The position numbers were made by a program, and so were the translations under genes. A stretch of DNA of 7,061 nucleotides from Myxococcales bacterium (GTDB taxonomy: Bacteria; Myxococcota; Polyangia; Fen-1088), in NCBI GenBank assembly GCA_003153875.1, contig PMBY01000281.1, forward strand, positions 197 to 7,257, in the 5' to 3' direction. The first letter of the stretch is position 1, and each line of letters starts with the position of its first letter. The notes under the pieces are model-generated. The model did no database searches. It was not told the origin of the DNA and saw only the letters and a list, made by a program, of their open reading frames with translations. Positions 5,363 through 7,061 of the stretch are shown here, in pieces.

Positions 5363-6787
5363 CTACAGTCTGAGACGTACCCCCACGTTGACATCCGCGA
5401 CCATCGAGAAGGCAGGGATGCCAGCCAGGCCGTTGACTTCGAGGAATACGTTCCAGCTGTCGCTCAGGCCAACAGCCATTCCAGCACCTACGCCGACTAC
5501 GACCGGCCCGCCTCGGACGGTGTCATTGACGTCACTCCGGTTGTTGGTCCGCTTGAGATTCTCGAGGTACAGACGGAAGCCCTCGCCGGCCCCTAGGATT
5601 CCGGCGCCGTAGAAGCGTACGGTCTTGCCACCCATGAAATAGAGCAGGCGTCCCAGAAACGCGACGGCCTCCGAGGCCGTGGCAGGGCGGCCACTAACCT
5701 GGGGAATGTACTGGATACGTCCCTGAAGGGACACGGAGAGGCTGGGGGTCAGAAAGTAGCCCACCTCGGGCGTGATTTGGGCGGCCTTGGCAAAGGCCAC
5801 GCCTGGCGTGTATTTGAGCACTTGGTTCTTGTAAATCTCGGGCCCCGAGCTCCCGGCATAGCCGTACCCAAGACCCACGCCCAGCCCGAGCCACCAGTAG
5901 CCGCTGTCTTTGCGCGCGGCGGGCTCGGTTTCGAGGTCGGAGTCGTCGCGCACGCCGCGAGCCGCCGTCGCCCCCTGATTGGCGGCGTGAATGTCAACCA
6001 CCACAGGCTCGACCACGCTCCCGACCGAGGCGACCACCTTGCCCCGCTTGTTGCGCGCTTGGAAATAGAGGGAAAGCTGCTCACCCTTGGTCGCCTCGGG
6101 CGGAAGCTGCGTGCCCCAGCCTGGGGTTCCATCCAGCGCGGATTCGGCCGACATCTTGCGCGACTTGAACGGGGTACTTTCTCCTGCGCGGAAAGCGACG
6201 GTCACTTCAGCCACCTGGAGCGAGCCCTCGACCACACAGCGCAGCTTGACCGATGAGCCGGCCGTGGCCGAACTCGCGGTGGGACAGCGGAGGGGGCCCT
6301 GCGGCGGTGCTGGGGACGGCTCGCTGGCCTCGGGGCTGGGCGCTGGCGTCGCGGGCTCCATCTCGGACCTCGCCCGTTCGAACAGCTCTTTCACCTCGGG
6401 AGTGTCCGTTCCCGCGCTGGGCAGGTACTGAGGCTGCAACTCCAGCGCCTTCTTGAAATGGAAGACGGCCTGCTCTTCGTTCTTCATGCCCGAGGCGTAG
6501 AGCACGGCGAGATTGCCGTGCGTCCCGGCCATCACGACGTGACTTCCGAGGGATGCAGCCTCGCCAATTTCCAGAGCCTTCTGCAGGCTCTTCTCGGCGA
6601 GGGAAAACTCCGCCGCGTCGAAAAACTGCCTAGCCTCTTTGTTGAGGCGTACCACTTTTGACACCGCTTCCTTGTTGTCCCCAGCGGCCACGACGTTCGC
6701 GGCCGGTAGGGTGAAGAGCAGGCAGGCGGCGGCTCCAAAGAAGAGATGTCGATTGAACCAAGGGCGTACGGATTTCTGCGCGCTCAT
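5363..6787 (-). CDS. TPR protein with Ig-like module and C-terminal outer-membrane beta-barrel
   Basis: Encodes 474 aa. Residues 1-35 are a Sec signal peptide: basic start, hydrophobic core at 15-34, and cleavage near VAA-GDN. Two TPR-like helix pairs follow at about 48-78 and 87-121 ('AEKSLQKALEIG', 'AVFHFKKALELQPQY'). A Pro/Ala/Ser/Glu linker spans 143-166. An Ig-like module at about 165-268 carries C168 and C184, which could form a disulfide, and the 'LYFQARNKRGKVVASVGS' strand pair at 240-257. The last part, 297-474, alternates hydrophobic and polar residues with many Gly and aromatic positions, as in an 8- to 10-strand barrel, and ends in 'VGVRLRL' rather than the common terminal Phe. 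The likely location is the outer membrane with the TPR part in the periplasm. The function is unknown; a scaffold or porin-like role is a guess. A TTG at 6802 could add five residues, but ATG 6787 has GGGGA four bases upstream. It lies 67 bases after a GH9 gene on the same strand. Confidence 0.8.
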   Translation of the reverse strand: MSAQKSVRPWFNRHLFFGAAACLLFTLPAANVVAAGDNKEAVSKVVRLNKEARQFFDAAEFSLAEKSLQKALEIGEAASLGSHVVMAGTHGNLAVLYASGMKNEEQAVFHFKKALELQPQYLPSAGTDTPEVKELFERARSEMEPATPAPSPEASEPSPAPPQGPLRCPTASSATAGSSVKLRCVVEGSLQVAEVTVAFRAGESTPFKSRKMSAESALDGTPGWGTQLPPEATKGEQLSLYFQARNKRGKVVASVGSVVEPVVVDIHAANQGATAARGVRDDSDLETEPAARKDSGYWWLGLGVGLGYGYAGSSGPEIYKNQVLKYTPGVAFAKAAQITPEVGYFLTPSLSVSLQGRIQYIPQVSGRPATASEAVAFLGRLLYFMGGKTVRFYGAGILGAGEGFRLYLENLKRTNNRSDVNDTVRGGPVVVGVGAGMAVGLSDSWNVFLEVNGLAGIPAFSMVADVNVGVRLRL

Positions 6788-6813
6788 GGGATCCCCGTGC
6801 AAATTTATTGACT

Positions 6814-6838
6814 GCTCCCGAACTTATAACTCGGGAGC
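6814..6838. terminator. Perfect 8-bp hairpin between GH9 and TPR/barrel genes
   Basis: GCTCCCGA (6814-6821) pairs perfectly with TCGGGAGC (6831-6838) around a 9-base loop containing the palindrome TTATAA. The stem is GC-rich, like an intrinsic terminator. The T-run (TTTT, 6839-6842) follows it only on the plus strand, whereas both flanking genes are on the minus strand. In minus-strand RNA the stem is preceded by AAAA and followed by AGUCAAUAAAUUU. It may still be the 3' end or an attenuating hairpin of the GH9 transcript. Confidence 0.45.
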
Positions 6839-6854
6839 TTTTCAAAATGCGAAA

Positions 6855-7061
6855 TTACTTGGCCGAACCTTTCTCGTCCAGGTAGGCCAGCACCCAGGCG
6901 AGGGGCGCATTCCAGTTTATGCAGATCTCGTTGGTGGCCCAGGATTCGATGTTGTCGGCAAAACACTTTTCTGGCGCACACCCGCCCAGGGCCGCCGCCT
7001 TCACGTAGGGATCCTCGAGACCGGAGTTGGGGCCGCCCGAAACCATGCCGGGCGGGGCCGA
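6855..7061 (-). CDS. Glycoside hydrolase family 9 (cellulase-type), C-terminal fragment
   Basis: Only the last 68 residues are visible; the frame stays open to the window edge, so the gene starts beyond position 7061. Near the start is '[12 protein letters not shown]', matching the GH9 'PPG.lvGGPN' loop. Then comes '[21 protein letters not shown]', matching the family's 'Y.DD..SY..NE.AINWNAPL' motif. The Glu of 'TNE' (codon 6927-6929) aligns with the family's general-acid catalytic residue. GH9 enzymes are inverting hydrolases that cut beta-1,4-glucans such as cellulose. The protein ends soon after the catalytic motif, so no carbohydrate-binding module or anchor follows the catalytic domain. 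The two cysteines in 'GGCAPEKC' could form a local disulfide in an exported enzyme. Whether a signal peptide or N-terminal Ig domain exists cannot be seen. It is followed, on the same strand, by a hairpin and the TPR/barrel gene. Confidence 0.82.
   Translation of the reverse strand, partial: SAPPGMVSGGPNSGLEDPYVKAAALGGCAPEKCFADNIESWATNEICINWNAPLAWVLAYLDEKGSAK

Noticed and set aside
6824..6850. Sigma-70 promoter for the TPR/barrel gene using TATAAG in the hairpin loop
   Set aside because: No -35-like hexamer lies at 16-18 bases; the nearest TTTTGA or TTGAAA is only 11-13 bases away.
1..7061. CRISPR array, tRNA or rRNA gene, insertion sequence, phage or defence system
   Set aside because: No regularly spaced repeats, cloverleaf-like sequence, terminal inverted repeats with a transposase, or phage or nuclease domains were seen.

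Overview
The window is GC-rich, with mostly G/C third codon positions, and it looks like a deltaproteobacterial-type genome, most likely Myxococcota. The best clue is the gene at 5363-6787. It encodes a signal peptide, two tetratricopeptide (TPR) units, a Pro/Ala/Ser-rich linker, an Ig-like module of the 'LRC..G..V.LRC.V' type and a C-terminal beta-barrel, a layout I associate with myxobacteria. The C-terminus of a family 9 glycoside hydrolase (cellulase type) at the right edge points to a polysaccharide-degrading lifestyle. The lineage call is inference; there is no marker gene here.

Layout from left to right: (1) 131-655 (+), a small DUF6438-type lipoprotein; (2) 656-894, a 239-base gap with no convincing gene; (3) 895-1263 (+), a one-domain VOC/glyoxalase-fold protein; (4) 1264-1391, a convergent gap with two inverted repeats; (5) 1392-2708 (-), an AmpG-like MFS permease; (6) 2709-3018, a 310-base divergent control region with a GAAAAC-N12-GTTTTC inverted repeat against the permease start codon; (7) 3019-5286 (+), a LacI-type sugar-binding domain joined to a GAF-like domain and an intact GGDEF diguanylate cyclase, with no DNA-binding domain; (8) 5287-5362, a short convergent gap; (9) 5363-6787 (-), the TPR/Ig-like/beta-barrel protein; (10) 6788-6854, a 67-base spacer with a perfect 8-bp hairpin; (11) 6855-7061 (-), the 3' end of a GH9 gene that runs off the window.

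The most interesting unit is the divergent pair of permease and LacI-type diguanylate cyclase. The sensor has a cytoplasmic sugar-receptor fold with its DNA-binding head replaced by a c-di-GMP output, and it lies back to back with a transporter that could import its ligand. With a GH9 cellulase nearby, a reasonable but untested model is that an imported saccharide tunes c-di-GMP, and so surface attachment or motility, during polysaccharide feeding. The lipoprotein and VOC genes look like ordinary accessory genes with no evident link to this.
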